DNA of 64,000 nt, from assembly GCF_032670585.1 (NCBI RefSeq), contig NZ_JAVQHL010000003.1, forward strand, positions 310,001 to 374,000, read 5' to 3'. The notes beneath the pieces were generated by a model that was given only the letters and a program-made list of their open reading frames with translations, was not told the origin of the DNA and ran no database searches. Of the stretch, positions 1 to 9,279 are shown piece by piece; the stretch's first letter is position 1; every line of letters begins with the position of its first letter. The translations under genes and the position numbers were made by a program. Source of the stretch: Ostreiculturibacter nitratireducens (GTDB taxonomy: Bacteria; Pseudomonadota; Alphaproteobacteria; Rhodobacterales; Rhodobacteraceae).

Positions 1-468
1 CGCCGCGAGAATGGCGCCCCCGGTCAGGGCGAACCCGAGGAACGTTGCAGGCGTCGTCCAGTGATGCCAGCGAGGGACCGTGCGCAGCTGGGCGTAGATC
101 ATCGCGGTCGCGATCACCGTCAGGATAGCCAGGACCGCGCCGAGGAAACCGAGAACCGGGACCCGCCCGCCGAAGAGCGCCGCGAGCGCAACCGGTGCGA
201 ATACGAGAAGCGTGATGGAGGAAGCCCATGCCTCCCGCGAGAGCCAGCTCGTGCGCCACTGCGTGAAGGCGCGCAGCGCCCTTTGCGGATTGCCCAGGTG
301 GAAAGCCGCCGCGACGAGGCCGCCGCCCGTAAGCGCGTAGCCCGCGCCGTAGGCGAAGAAGGCGGCGATCCCTTCGGGATGCGCGAAGCCGAGGCCGAGG
401 CAGGCCAGAAGCCCGAGGCCGAGGCCCGAGAGCGTGGTGAAGAGGATGAGGGAGGGGGCGGGGTGCAT
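1..468 (-). CDS. soeC: SoeC/DmsC-type membrane anchor subunit (partial, 3' end outside window)
   Basis: Reading leftward from an ATG that overlaps the soeB stop (TGATG), the frame stays open for 156 codons to the window edge. The visible protein begins MHPAPSLILFTTLSGLGLGL and shows several hydrophobic helices plus the FHLGNPQRALRAF and WLSREAW segments typical of DmsC/NrfD-like anchors of molybdopterin oxidoreductases. It would hold the SoeAB catalytic pair on the cytoplasmic face of the inner membrane and pass electrons from sulfite oxidation to quinone. Placement directly after soeA and soeB supports the role. The assignment as SoeC rather than a generic DmsC rests on the taurine/sulfite context. 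Confidence 0.85.
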   Translation of the reverse strand, partial: MHPAPSLILFTTLSGLGLGLLACLGLGFAHPEGIAAFFAYGAGYALTGGGLVAAAFHLGNPQRALRAFTQWRTSWLSREAWASSITLLVFAPVALAALFGGRVPVLGFLGAVLAILTVIATAMIYAQLRTVPRWHHWTTPATFLGFALTGGAILAA

Positions 469-1205
469 CAGAACCGTCCGAGCAATTTGTCGAGCCAGCC
501 GGCGAGGCCGGTCGCCTTGCCTTCGAGAAGCGGCGCGAGGGGCGCGTCCACGGGGGCGCGGTCCTTCGGGCGCGGCGGAAGGTAGCGGTTGACGGGCTTC
601 GTCCCCATTTCCGGCATGAGCTCCATCCCGCCGCGTTCGGCGGTCAAGCGGCTCACGTTGCTGTTGGGGTCGGCGAAGTCGCCGAAGTGCCGGGCGCCCG
701 CGGGGCAGGTACGGACACAGGCGGGGACACGGTCGACCTCAGGAAGGTTCTCGTTGTAGATCCGGTCAACGCAGAGCGTGCATTTCTTCATCACGCCCGC
801 CGCCTGGTCGAGCTCGCGCGCGCCGTAGGGGCAGGCCCAGGCGCAGAGGCCGCAGCCGATGCAGGCATCCTCGTTCACGAGAACGATCCCGTCCTCGGTG
901 CGCTTGTAGCTCGCGCCCGTGGGGCAGACCGTGACGCAGGGCGCGTCCTCGCAGTGCAGGCAGGATTTCGGGAAATGGACAAGCTGGGCCGCGCCCGCGG
1001 GGGGCGCGATCTCGTAACTGTGGACGCGGTTCAGGAAGGTGCCGGAAGGATCGGCGCCATAGGGCTCCTGGTCGGAAAGCGGCACGCCGTAGCCCTGGTC
1101 GTTCCAGCCCTTGCAGGCCGTGACGCAGGCGTGGCAGCCGACGCAGATGTCGAGGTCGATGACGAGACCGAGCTTCTTCTCGGTCGCATTCGGGAGGACG
1201 GTCAT
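468..1205 (-). CDS. soeB: SoeB: 4Fe-4S electron-transfer subunit of sulfite dehydrogenase
   Basis: A 245-residue DmsB-like iron-sulfur protein. Four cysteine clusters are visible: CVGCHACVTAC near residue 19, CLHCEDAPCVTVCP near 85, CIGCGLCAWACP near 115 and a split CTLC...CVRTCP near 140-165, enough for four 4Fe-4S centres. It has no Tat or Sec signal, so it should work in the cytoplasm, relaying electrons from the molybdenum subunit to the membrane anchor. Its start overlaps the soeA stop by four bases (ATGA) and its stop shares a base with the soeC start, so the three are translationally coupled. The family also serves DMSO, thiosulfate and polysulfide enzymes; the sulfite role is inferred from position behind xsc. 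Confidence 0.9.
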   Translation of the reverse strand: MTVLPNATEKKLGLVIDLDICVGCHACVTACKGWNDQGYGVPLSDQEPYGADPSGTFLNRVHSYEIAPPAGAAQLVHFPKSCLHCEDAPCVTVCPTGASYKRTEDGIVLVNEDACIGCGLCAWACPYGARELDQAAGVMKKCTLCVDRIYNENLPEVDRVPACVRTCPAGARHFGDFADPNSNVSRLTAERGGMELMPEMGTKPVNRYLPPRPKDRAPVDAPLAPLLEGKATGLAGWLDKLLGRF

Positions 1206-3985
1206 GCTGCACCTCCCTTGTGCGGCGGCTTCAGGGCCGGAAAGGCCGGGTGGGTCTGCGTCTGCGGAGGCGCCTTCTCGATCTTCACTCTGAGGTCGAA
1301 CCAGGCGGCCTGCCCGGTCACCGGGTCGGAGTTCGACCAGCGCATACCGTCACCTTTCTCCGGCAGAAGTTCCGAGATCAGGTGGTTCAGGAGGAAACCC
1401 TTCGTGGCCTCGGGCGAGGCGGGGTCGAGAGCCCAGGCCCCGGCGCGCTTGCCGATGGCGTTCCAGGTCCAGACCGTGTTCGGGTTCAGCGCGGCCATGT
1501 GCGCGACGGGAACGATGATCTCGCCATTGGGCGAGGTCACGCGGGCCCAGTCGCCCTCCTCGAACCCGTTGTCCTCCCAGACCTTCGTGGGGACATATAG
1601 GGGGTTTCGGCCGTGGATCTGTCTGAGCCAGGCGTTCTGCGACCCCCAGGAGTGATACATCGCCATCGGACGCTGGGTCAGCGCGTGGACCGGATAGCCC
1701 TCGCCCGCGTCCTCGCCGAACGGGGGATACCAGGTGGGCAGCGGGTCCAGCGCCTGTTTCAGGCGCGCGCGCAGATGCTCGGGCGGCTGGCGCTCGCCGT
1801 GGCCCTCGGCCGCGAGCTGGAACCGGCGCATCGGCTCGGACCAGATCTCGAAGAGGTAGGGCGAGGGCTTGTCGAAGAGGCCGATCGTCACCGCCCAGTC
1901 CTGGTAGGCGCTGTTCCACGGCTTGAAGTACTGCGCTTCCTCCGGGATGTGGGCCATGAAGAAGCCGCCGTTTTCGATATAGCGATCGATCTGCGCGGGG
2001 TTCGGGGCGCCGCGTCCAGACTCGCTGCCGTCCGCGCCGCGGAACCCGATCAGGGGTCCGACACCGGGGCGGCGTTCGTGGTTCACGATGTAGTCGGCGT
2101 AGTCGCGGTATTTCGCGCTGCCGTCCGCGTTGACGAAGCCCGGCAGGCCGAGCCGCGCGCCGAGGTCGATCAGGACCGACTGGAACCCGCGAACGTCGCG
2201 GTCGGGTTCGATCACCGGCCAGCGGATCGAATCCGCCGCCGCCTCAGGTTCCGAGATCGGGCGGTCGAGAAGCGAGATGCAGTCGTGCCGCTCGAGGTAG
2301 GTCGTGTCGGGCAGGATCAGGTCCGCGTAGGCCACCATCTCGGAGGCGTAGGCGTCGGAATAGATGATCCGCGGAATGACGTAATCGCCCGCCTCATCCT
2401 TCTCGGTCAGCATGTCCATGACCGCCGAGGTGTTCATCGACGAGTTCCACGACATGTTGGCCATGTAGAGGAACATCGTGTCGATCTTGTAGGGGTCGCC
2501 CGCGTGCGCGTTCGGGATCAGCATGTGCATGAGCCCGTGCGCCGAGAGCGGATTTTCCCAGGAGAACCCCTTGTCGATCCGGGCCGGAGTGCCGTCTTCC
2601 TTCAGGCATAGATGCTCGGGCCCCATCGGGTAGCCGAGATGCGGGCCTTCAAGCGTGCCGTCCTCCTTGCGCCGCCAGTGCGGGCGCGGATGGGCCGCCG
2701 GGGCCTTCGGGTAGGGCGGCTTCAGGCGGTAGCCGCCGGGCGTCTCGACCGTGCCGAGAAGGATCTGGAGAAGATGAAGCGCGCGGGCGGTCTGGAACCC
2801 GTTCGAATGCGCCGAAAGCCCGCGCATCGCGTGGAAGCTGACGGGGCGGCCGGGCATGGTCTTGTGCGTCTCGCCGCGGAAATCGGTCCATTCCTGCTCT
2901 ATCTCGACCGCCTCGTCGAAGGCGACGCGGGCAAGCTCGGCGGCCAGCGCCTTGATCCTGGCGGCGGGTATGCCGGTCGCCTCGGCCACCGCCTCCGGCG
3001 CGTGGTCGGGCGAAAGGTAGCGCTCCGCGAGGTGCTGGAAGACCGTGCGGTGGCCTTCATGCGTCGCGCCAAGGTCAGGCTGCACTCCGGGCGTGTCGAA
3101 GGGCGTGGGCTTCCCCGTGGCGCGGTCGATGACCAGGAGCTTGCCGTCGGCATCCCGCAGGAGAAGGCCCTTCGTCTCCCCTTCCCGGCTGTCGACGAGG
3201 CAGGGGGCGTTGGTCCAGCGGGCGAGATAGTCGATGTCGACCTTCCCCGCTTTCAGCAATTCGTGGATCACGGAGAGGATCAGCAGCCCGTCCGTCCCCG
3301 GCGTGATCCCCAGCCAGTCGTCGGCGACGGCGTTGTAGCCGGTGCGGATCGGGTTGACGGAAATCACCCGGGCGCCGCGGCTCTTGATGCGTCCGATGCC
3401 CGCCTTGATCGGGTTGGAGTCATGGTCCTCGGCCACGCCGAAGAGAACGAAGAGCTTCGTGTGCTTCCAGTCGGGCTGGCCGAATTCCCAGAACGCCCCG
3501 CCCATCGTGTAGATGCCGCCGGCCGCCATGTTGACCGAGCAGAAGCCGCCATGCGCGGCGTAGTTCTGGGTGCCGAACATCTGCGCCCAGTAGCTCGTGA
3601 GGCTCTGGCTCTGGTCGCGGCCGGTGAAGAAGGCAAGCTTCTCGGGCTGCGTGTCGCGCAGGGGCTTCATCCAGTCGACGGCGATCTGGAGCGCCTCGTC
3701 CCAGGAGATCTCCTCGAATGCGCCGGAGCCGCGCGGACCCACGCGCTTCAGCGGCGCGCGAAGACGCGAGGGCGCGAAGACCTGCTTGATGCCGGAGGAA
3801 CCCTTGGCGCAAAGAACGCCCTTGTTCACCGGGTGGTCGCGGTTTCCCTCGATGTAGGTCACGCGGCCTGACTTCATGTGCACGTTGATCCCGCAGCGGC
3901 AGGCGCACATGTAGCAGGTCGTCTTGCGGACTTCGTCCGAGACCTTCGGCGAGGTGTCGAGTGTCGGGCGTGCGAACAGGGTCAT
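1202..3985 (-). CDS. soeA: SoeA: cytoplasmic molybdopterin sulfite-oxidising catalytic subunit
   Basis: A 927-residue DMSO-reductase-family enzyme. The N-terminal 4Fe-4S motif is C24-x2-C27-x3-C31 followed by C59. A Cys in the AHGGFCSVN segment is the likely molybdenum ligand. The last ~130 residues form the usual molybdopterin dinucleotide-binding domain (ALTQRPMAMYHSW onward). No twin-arginine signal precedes the first cysteine, as expected for cytoplasmic SoeA and unlike periplasmic PsrA/PhsA/DmsA. Known SoeABC enzymes oxidise sulfite to sulfate; here sulfite would come from Xsc, encoded three genes upstream. The start overlaps the ackA stop by ATGA. A different sulfur substrate cannot be excluded from sequence alone. 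Confidence 0.87.
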   Translation of the reverse strand: MTLFARPTLDTSPKVSDEVRKTTCYMCACRCGINVHMKSGRVTYIEGNRDHPVNKGVLCAKGSSGIKQVFAPSRLRAPLKRVGPRGSGAFEEISWDEALQIAVDWMKPLRDTQPEKLAFFTGRDQSQSLTSYWAQMFGTQNYAAHGGFCSVNMAAGGIYTMGGAFWEFGQPDWKHTKLFVLFGVAEDHDSNPIKAGIGRIKSRGARVISVNPIRTGYNAVADDWLGITPGTDGLLILSVIHELLKAGKVDIDYLARWTNAPCLVDSREGETKGLLLRDADGKLLVIDRATGKPTPFDTPGVQPDLGATHEGHRTVFQHLAERYLSPDHAPEAVAEATGIPAARIKALAAELARVAFDEAVEIEQEWTDFRGETHKTMPGRPVSFHAMRGLSAHSNGFQTARALHLLQILLGTVETPGGYRLKPPYPKAPAAHPRPHWRRKEDGTLEGPHLGYPMGPEHLCLKEDGTPARIDKGFSWENPLSAHGLMHMLIPNAHAGDPYKIDTMFLYMANMSWNSSMNTSAVMDMLTEKDEAGDYVIPRIIYSDAYASEMVAYADLILPDTTYLERHDCISLLDRPISEPEAAADSIRWPVIEPDRDVRGFQSVLIDLGARLGLPGFVNADGSAKYRDYADYIVNHERRPGVGPLIGFRGADGSESGRGAPNPAQIDRYIENGGFFMAHIPEEAQYFKPWNSAYQDWAVTIGLFDKPSPYLFEIWSEPMRRFQLAAEGHGERQPPEHLRARLKQALDPLPTWYPPFGEDAGEGYPVHALTQRPMAMYHSWGSQNAWLRQIHGRNPLYVPTKVWEDNGFEEGDWARVTSPNGEIIVPVAHMAALNPNTVWTWNAIGKRAGAWALDPASPEATKGFLLNHLISELLPEKGDGMRWSNSDPVTGQAAWFDLRVKIEKAPPQTQTHPAFPALKPPHKGGAA

Positions 3986-5145
3986 GTCGATCCGGGGGCA
4001 AGGCCGAGGACGCGGGCCGCTTCGGCCGCAATATGCGCTTCTTCGGCGGCGGGAACGATGAAGGCTTTGACGCGGGAGTTGGGCGCATGCAGGCGCATGT
4101 CGCCCGCCGCATTGGCGGACGCGTCGAACTCCAGCCCCGTGAAGGCGAGGCCGGACATTACGGCTGCGCGGACATAGGCGTCATTTTCGCCTATGCCGCC
4201 CGTGAAAACGAGCGCATTTGTTCCTCCCATGGCCGCGATCATGGAACCAGCGTTCCTGACTGTCCAGTAGCAGAAATGCTCGATCGCGAACCGGGCCTGC
4301 GGCGTATCGGCGCGGTGCAGCTCCCGCATGTCGGAGGCGCCGCCCAGCGCGAGGAGCCCGCTTTCCCGGTTGAGAAGCCTCGCGGCGCCGTCGATTCCGT
4401 GGTCCTGCGCCAGCCGGAGAACGGCGTTGCCGTCGATCCCGCCCGAGCGTGTGCCCATCGTGAGGCCGTCCAGGGGCGAGTAGCCCATCGTCGTGGCGAC
4501 GGACCGGCCGTCGAGGATCGCGCAGAGCGAGGCGCCGTTGCCAAGGTGAAGCGCGAGAAGGCGCTTCGGAAGCGGTTCGCCAGTCAGGCCGGGGAGGCGT
4601 TCGGTGAGGCTCGCGTAGCTGATGCCGTGGAAGCCGTAGCGGCGGATGCCCTTGGCATCCTCGGCTTCGGGGATGGCGTAGCGCCGCGCGACTTCGGGGT
4701 TCGTCGCGTGGAAGGCGGTGTCGAAGCTCGCCGTCTGCGGCAGGTCGGGCGCGCGGCGGGCGAGCGCCTTGATCGCCGCGAGGTTCGCGGGGTTGTGCAG
4801 GGGGGCGAGCGGGATCGCCTCCTCGATCCGGGCGATGACGTCGGGCGTGACGAGGCAGGGCTCCGTGAAACCGCGCCCGCCGTGGACCACCCGATGTCCG
4901 GCCGCCGAGAAGCTGTCGACGCCGTGGCCCAACTCGCCGAGCGCGGCGAGGAGGACCGCGACCGCGGCATCGTGATCGGGGGCCTCGCAGGGCCGGTCCT
5001 CCCCCGCGATGCGCAGGCGCGAGGCGCCGGCGATCTCGCTCACGCTCGCGGAAACGGTCTGCGTCAGGGTCCGGTCGAACACGGCGATCTTGATCGAGGA
5101 GGACCCCGCGTTGACCGTTAGGATATCTTGGGCCGGGCCGGTCAT
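3982..5145 (-). CDS. ackA: Acetate kinase (acetyl phosphate to acetate + ATP)
   Basis: A 387-residue acetate/propionate kinase. Visible motifs are LTVNAGSSSIK at the N-terminus, GHRVVHGG, FDTAFH, HLGNGAS, a TMG...GTRSGGID block and FTGGIGEN. A much longer upstream reading frame exists, but the family N-terminus starts at this ATG, which overlaps the tauE stop (ATGA). It lies between the sulfite exporter gene and soeA in a coupled operon with xsc, so its substrate is very likely the acetyl phosphate released by Xsc. Many taurine operons carry phosphotransacetylase (pta) at this point; none is present in this window. Confidence 0.95.
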   Translation of the reverse strand: MTGPAQDILTVNAGSSSIKIAVFDRTLTQTVSASVSEIAGASRLRIAGEDRPCEAPDHDAAVAVLLAALGELGHGVDSFSAAGHRVVHGGRGFTEPCLVTPDVIARIEEAIPLAPLHNPANLAAIKALARRAPDLPQTASFDTAFHATNPEVARRYAIPEAEDAKGIRRYGFHGISYASLTERLPGLTGEPLPKRLLALHLGNGASLCAILDGRSVATTMGYSPLDGLTMGTRSGGIDGNAVLRLAQDHGIDGAARLLNRESGLLALGGASDMRELHRADTPQARFAIEHFCYWTVRNAGSMIAAMGGTNALVFTGGIGENDAYVRAAVMSGLAFTGLEFDASANAAGDMRLHAPNSRVKAFIVPAAEEAHIAAEAARVLGLAPGST

Positions 5146-5888
5146 AGGATCGACTTTCCAAGCGCCAGCGTGGCGATGCAAGTGAGGAGAAGGATGGCGA
5201 AGCGGCGGAAGCTTTCGGGCGAGGTGCGCAGGAAGTGCTTCCCCCCGGCCCTCGCGCCAACGAGGATCAGGGGCACCGTGAGGGCCGCCGCGATGAACGT
5301 GTCCCGCCCCACCATGCCCGCGGCATTCATCAGGGGCACGGTCCAGATGTCGAGGAATGTGAAATAGGCCACGAGCGTCGCGCGGAAGGCGGCTGCGCCG
5401 ATACCCTGAGCGGCAAAGAAGACGACGACGGGCAGCCCTCCCACGGCCGCGGCGTTGGCGATCCCCGATACCAGGCCCGCGCCCGCGTGTCCCGCGTCGC
5501 CAGGACGGCGGCGAAGGTACCAGCCGGAAAGGAGAAGCAAGCACATGCACAGGACGAAGCCCGCGATCAGGGCGCGCGCGGCATCGGCCCCGACGCCGGC
5601 CAGCGCCCAGAGGCCAAGCGGGACGCCCGCAATCGCACCGACCGACAGCCAGAGAGCCCGGCGCCAGTCGATGTGACGGCGGATGCTTGGCCATTGCTGG
5701 ACGGTCATCACCAGGTCGGAGATGATGACGACCGGTATCATGTGCCTGGGATCGGTGATGAGGCTCGACGAGGTGACGACGAGGGCAGGGAAGCCGAAGC
5801 CCGAATAGCCCCGCACGAACGCGGCGAGCAGAACGATCCCGGCGAGGATGGCCGCCGCCCCAGCCGAAAGGTCAAAGGGCAGCGGCAT
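5142..5888 (-). CDS. tauE: TauE/SafE (TSUP) family permease, probable sulfite/sulfur-anion exporter
   Basis: A 248-residue integral membrane protein with about eight hydrophobic helices in the two-fold TSUP pattern; the first helix (AAILAGIVLLAAFVRGYSGFGFPAL) carries the GYSGFG family signature. Proteins of this family next to xsc are proposed to export sulfite or its oxidation product during sulfonate degradation. It starts four bases after the xsc stop and overlaps ackA. Because SoeABC lies in the same operon, export of unoxidised sulfite and oxidation to sulfate appear to be parallel ways of removing toxic sulfite. The exact substrate is inferred. Confidence 0.82.
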   Translation of the reverse strand: MPLPFDLSAGAAAILAGIVLLAAFVRGYSGFGFPALVVTSSSLITDPRHMIPVVIISDLVMTVQQWPSIRRHIDWRRALWLSVGAIAGVPLGLWALAGVGADAARALIAGFVLCMCLLLLSGWYLRRRPGDAGHAGAGLVSGIANAAAVGGLPVVVFFAAQGIGAAAFRATLVAYFTFLDIWTVPLMNAAGMVGRDTFIAAALTVPLILVGARAGGKHFLRTSPESFRRFAILLLTCIATLALGKSIL

Positions 5889-5892
5889 GGGC

Positions 5893-7671
5893 TCAGGCGC
5901 CCTTCTGGGGCCGCATGTCGGCCGGGTCGATCCCTGCGACCGCCACCGGCTTCTTCATCGCGTCGCGGCGGAACGGCTCGCCCAGCTCCTGGTTGATGAG
6001 CGCCTCGATCAGCGTCGTCTTGCCGTGCTTCATCTGGTCGTCGATGGCCTTGTTCAGCGCGTCGCGCAGTTCGTCCATCGTGCGCGCCTGCACGCCCTGC
6101 AGCCCGCAGGCCCTGGCGATGCCGGCGTAGGACACCTGCTCGTCAAGCTCGGTGCCGACGAAGTTGTCGTCGAACCAGAGCGTCGAGTTCCGCTTTTCCG
6201 CGCCCCACTGGTAGTTGCGGAAGACGACCATCGTGACGGCGGGCCATTCCTCCCGGCCGATGGCGGTGAGTTCCGTCACCGCGATGCCGAAGGCGCCGTC
6301 GCCCGCGAAGCCGACGACCGGCGTGTCCGGGCAGCCGATCTTCGCGCCGATGATCGAGGGAAGCCCGTAGCCGCAGGGCCCGAAGAGGCCGGGGGCAAGG
6401 TATTTCCGCCCCTTCTCGAAGGTCGGGTAGGCGTTGCCGATGGCACAGTTGTTGCCGATGTCGGAGGAGATGATCGCCTCTTTCGGCAGCGCGGACTCGA
6501 TCGCGCGCCAGGCCATGCGCGGGCTCATCCAGTCAGGCTTCGCGGCGCGAGCACGCTCGTTCCAGGTCGTGCCGGGATCGTCGTCCTCGTGATCCATCGA
6601 GGCGAGCTGCTGCGCCCAGCGGGATTTCGTCGTGGCGATGAGGGCCTTGCGTTCCGCCCGGCCCGCGTCCCCCGCCGTGCCGGAAAGTCGGGCGAGAATC
6701 CCGTCGGCCACCTTCGCCGCGTCGCCGACGATGCCCACCGTGACTTTCTTCGTCAGGCCGATCCGGGCGGGGTTGATGTCCACCTGGATGATCTTCGCGT
6801 CCTTCGGCCAGTAGTCGAGCCCGTAGCCCGGAAGCGTCGAGAACGGGTTGAGCCGCGTGCCGAGCGCGAGCACCACGTCGGCCTTGGAAATGAGTTCCAT
6901 CCCCGCCTTGGAGCCGTTGTAGCCGAGCGGCCCGGCGAAAAGGGGATGCGAACCCGGGAAGGCGTCATTGTGCTGGTAGCCGACGCAGACCGGCGCATCG
7001 AGCCGTTCGGCGAGCTTCATCGAGGCCGGGATCGCGCCGCCGATGACGACGCCCGCGCCGTTCAGCATGACCGGGAACTTCGCCTCGGACAGAAGCTTCG
7101 CCGCTTCGTCCAGCGCGGCCTCGCCGCCCGAGGGGCGCTCGAATTCGACGATCGCCGGAAGCTCGATGTCGATGACCTGGGTGAAGAAGTCCCGCGGGAA
7201 GTTGATCTGCGCCGGCGCGGAATGGCGCTTGGCGTTCAGGATCACGCGGTTCAGGACCTCGGCCACGCGGGAGGGATCGCGGACCTCCTCCTGGTAGGCG
7301 ACCATGTCCTTGAACAGCGCCATCTGCTCCACTTCCTGGAAGCCGCCCTGCCCGATCGTCTTGTTCGCCGCCTGCGGCGTGACGAGAAGAAGCGGTGTGT
7401 GGTTCCAGTAGGCGGTCTTCACCGCCGTGACGAAGTTGGTGATGCCCGGGCCGTTCTGGGCGATCATCATGCTCATCTTGCCGGACGCACGGGTGAAACC
7501 GTCGGCCATCATGCCGCCCGAACCTTCGTGCGCGCAGTCCCAGAAGGTGATGCCGGCTCTCGGGAAAAGGTCCGAGATCGGCATGAACGCCGAGCCGATG
7601 ATGCCGAAGGCATGTTCGATTCCGTGCATCTGCAGCACTTTGACGAAGGCTTCCTCGGTGGTCATCTTCAT
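5893..7671 (-). CDS. xsc: Sulfoacetaldehyde acetyltransferase
   Basis: A 592-residue thiamine-diphosphate enzyme of the acetolactate-synthase fold, full length for Xsc. Features include the N-terminal MTTEEAFVKVLQMHGIEHAF opening, the ThDP glutamate region, and the C-terminal ThDP/Mg motif starting GDGAFGIAVTELTA and ending with NYQWGAEKRN, a hallmark of Xsc. It converts sulfoacetaldehyde plus phosphate to acetyl phosphate and sulfite in the cytoplasm. It heads the operon xsc-tauE-ackA-soeABC. A pair of TauR-type direct repeats lies about 60 bases upstream, in the same orientation as the gene, so taurine induction through TauR is expected. Confidence 0.96.
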   Translation of the reverse strand: MKMTTEEAFVKVLQMHGIEHAFGIIGSAFMPISDLFPRAGITFWDCAHEGSGGMMADGFTRASGKMSMMIAQNGPGITNFVTAVKTAYWNHTPLLLVTPQAANKTIGQGGFQEVEQMALFKDMVAYQEEVRDPSRVAEVLNRVILNAKRHSAPAQINFPRDFFTQVIDIELPAIVEFERPSGGEAALDEAAKLLSEAKFPVMLNGAGVVIGGAIPASMKLAERLDAPVCVGYQHNDAFPGSHPLFAGPLGYNGSKAGMELISKADVVLALGTRLNPFSTLPGYGLDYWPKDAKIIQVDINPARIGLTKKVTVGIVGDAAKVADGILARLSGTAGDAGRAERKALIATTKSRWAQQLASMDHEDDDPGTTWNERARAAKPDWMSPRMAWRAIESALPKEAIISSDIGNNCAIGNAYPTFEKGRKYLAPGLFGPCGYGLPSIIGAKIGCPDTPVVGFAGDGAFGIAVTELTAIGREEWPAVTMVVFRNYQWGAEKRNSTLWFDDNFVGTELDEQVSYAGIARACGLQGVQARTMDELRDALNKAIDDQMKHGKTTLIEALINQELGEPFRRDAMKKPVAVAGIDPADMRPQKGA

Positions 7672-7732
7672 GGCTCGTCTCCCTTTTTCTCGCGCGAACG
7701 GCGACGTTTTACGCCGCCCCGGCCCGTCCCGG

Positions 7733-7765
7733 TTAGGGCCAGTCAGGGCGGCGGCTTAGGTCCAG
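7733..7765 (-). promoter_or_regulatory. TauR-type direct-repeat operator of xsc
   Basis: Read on the minus strand: CTGGACCTAA (7765-7756) and CTGGCCCTAA (7742-7733), spaced 23 bases start to start and oriented with xsc. They match my recollection of the Rhodobacter capsulatus TauR consensus CTGGACYTAA. The downstream repeat ends about 60 bases before the xsc ATG. Confidence 0.75.
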
Positions 7766-7810
7766 ATAGCCGCGCGGCCCGACGGGAACGAAGCCCCACG
7801 GACGGGCCGA

Positions 7811-9277
7811 TCATCCCATCGCCCTCATGGCGCCCGCGATCCGCGCGATACCGTCGGGGATGCGCGCATTCGCGATCGAGGAATAGGCGAGCCGGTAGAA
7901 GTTCCGTGGCGCATGCTGGCGCGCGAAGAAGATCCGCCCGGGCTCTATCAGAACGCCCTCGGCCCGGAGGTCCCGGGCCAGAACCTCGGTGTCGACATGT
8001 TCCGGCGCCTGCATCCAGAAGCTCGAACCTCCGAATTCTCCGCGACCGGCGAGCGTGAGGCCATGTTCGCCGATCGCCTCCTCCATGATCATCCGCCGCC
8101 GTTTGTAGGCGGCCTTCATCCGGTTGATCTGGGCGTCGTAATGGCCGAGCGAGAGGAAATAGGCCGCCGTGCGCTGGATGTGGCCCGGCGGGTGGCGCAA
8201 CTGCACCGCGCGGAGCGACCGCACCTCGCGGATGAAGGGCTCGGGTGCGACGAGGTAGCCAAGCCGGAGACCGGGGAAGAGCGACTTCGAGAACGACCCC
8301 GCGTAGATCACGCGTCCGTCCCGGTCGAGCGACTTCAGCGATGGCGAGGCGGCCTTCAGGAAGGACATCTCGAATTCGTAGTCATCCTCGACGATCAGGA
8401 AGTCCTCCCGCGCCGCCCGGTCGAGAAGCGCGGCGCGCCGCCCGATGGGCATGGTGGCGTTCGTCGGGCAATGGTGGCTCGCCGTCGTGAACACGACGTT
8501 CACGCCTTCCGGCAGCGCGTCGGGCGGCAGGCCCTCCTCGTCCACGTCCACCGGGACGGTCTGACAGCCCCGCGCCGCGAGGATGGCGCGAAGGCCTGGA
8601 TAGCAGGGGTTTTCCACCGCCGCAGTGCGGCCCTCCGGCAGCAGCACTTCGGCGGCGAGCCAGAGCGCGTTCTGCGCCCCCATCGTCAAAAGCACTTCCT
8701 CGGGCCGCGCGTCGATCCCGCGCCGGGGAAGGATCGAACGGACGATGTATTCGATGAGCATCGGGTCGTCGCGCTCGTAATAGTCCGATGTCAGCGCCTC
8801 GAAATCCCGCTTGCCGAGCGCACGCAGCGCCGAAAGCCGCCAGTTCTGGTGGTCGAACAGCGTCGCATCCGCCTGTCCGTAGATGAAGGGATAGGGATAG
8901 CTGCGCCAGTCCTGCGGCTTGGACAGGAGTTCCAGCGATGCAAATCGCCACCCGGTCACCCGCCCCCAGTCCACCCCGCCCTCTCGCGGCGCCGGGGGCC
9001 TGTCGAAATCGGGCGGCTGCGGCGCGTTCTCGGACACGTAGTAGCCCGACCGCCCCCGCGCGCTCAGATAGTCGTTGGAGACGAGTTCGGTATAGGCGAG
9101 GGTCACGGTGATCCGGCTCACGCCCAGATGCGCGGCGAGGCGGCGCGACGACGGGAGCTTCTCCCCCGGCCGGAACCGGCCGGCGAGGATCCCCTCCGCC
9201 ACCATCTGCTGGATACGCTGCTGAAGCGTCCCGGAACCGCCGGGAGCGAGGAAGAAGGTTTCGGGCGGAATCGACAT
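7811..9277 (-). CDS. tauR: TauR: MocR-type (GntR + aminotransferase-fold) taurine regulator
   Basis: A 488-residue MocR protein. A winged-helix GntR domain occupies about residues 12-80 (LPSSRRLAAHLGVSRITVTLA), followed by a class I aminotransferase-like domain with the PLP lysine in YAGSFSKSLFPG. The GntR domain binds direct repeats and the PLP domain senses the effector. It sits between tpa and xsc, the same order as tpa-tauR-xsc in Rhodobacter capsulatus. I chose the ATG at 9277 (MSIPPETFF) over an upstream TTG at 9301, because that TTG lies between two operator repeats and adds only eight residues. Its own operator pair adjoins this start. Confidence 0.92.
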   Translation of the reverse strand: MSIPPETFFLAPGGSGTLQQRIQQMVAEGILAGRFRPGEKLPSSRRLAAHLGVSRITVTLAYTELVSNDYLSARGRSGYYVSENAPQPPDFDRPPAPREGGVDWGRVTGWRFASLELLSKPQDWRSYPYPFIYGQADATLFDHQNWRLSALRALGKRDFEALTSDYYERDDPMLIEYIVRSILPRRGIDARPEEVLLTMGAQNALWLAAEVLLPEGRTAAVENPCYPGLRAILAARGCQTVPVDVDEEGLPPDALPEGVNVVFTTASHHCPTNATMPIGRRAALLDRAAREDFLIVEDDYEFEMSFLKAASPSLKSLDRDGRVIYAGSFSKSLFPGLRLGYLVAPEPFIREVRSLRAVQLRHPPGHIQRTAAYFLSLGHYDAQINRMKAAYKRRRMIMEEAIGEHGLTLAGRGEFGGSSFWMQAPEHVDTEVLARDLRAEGVLIEPGRIFFARQHAPRNFYRLAYSSIANARIPDGIARIAGAMRAMG

Positions 9278-9279
9278 CT

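Noticed and set aside
3982..5694. A 570-codon version of acetate kinase
   Set aside because: The first 183 codons overlap tauE out of frame and are Arg/Pro/Gly-rich; the kinase family N-terminus begins at the ATG at 5145.
5848..8058. A 736-codon open frame on the plus strand
   Set aside because: It lies wholly antisense to xsc and neighbouring genes, has no family resemblance and arises from the high GC third-position bias that keeps antisense frames open.
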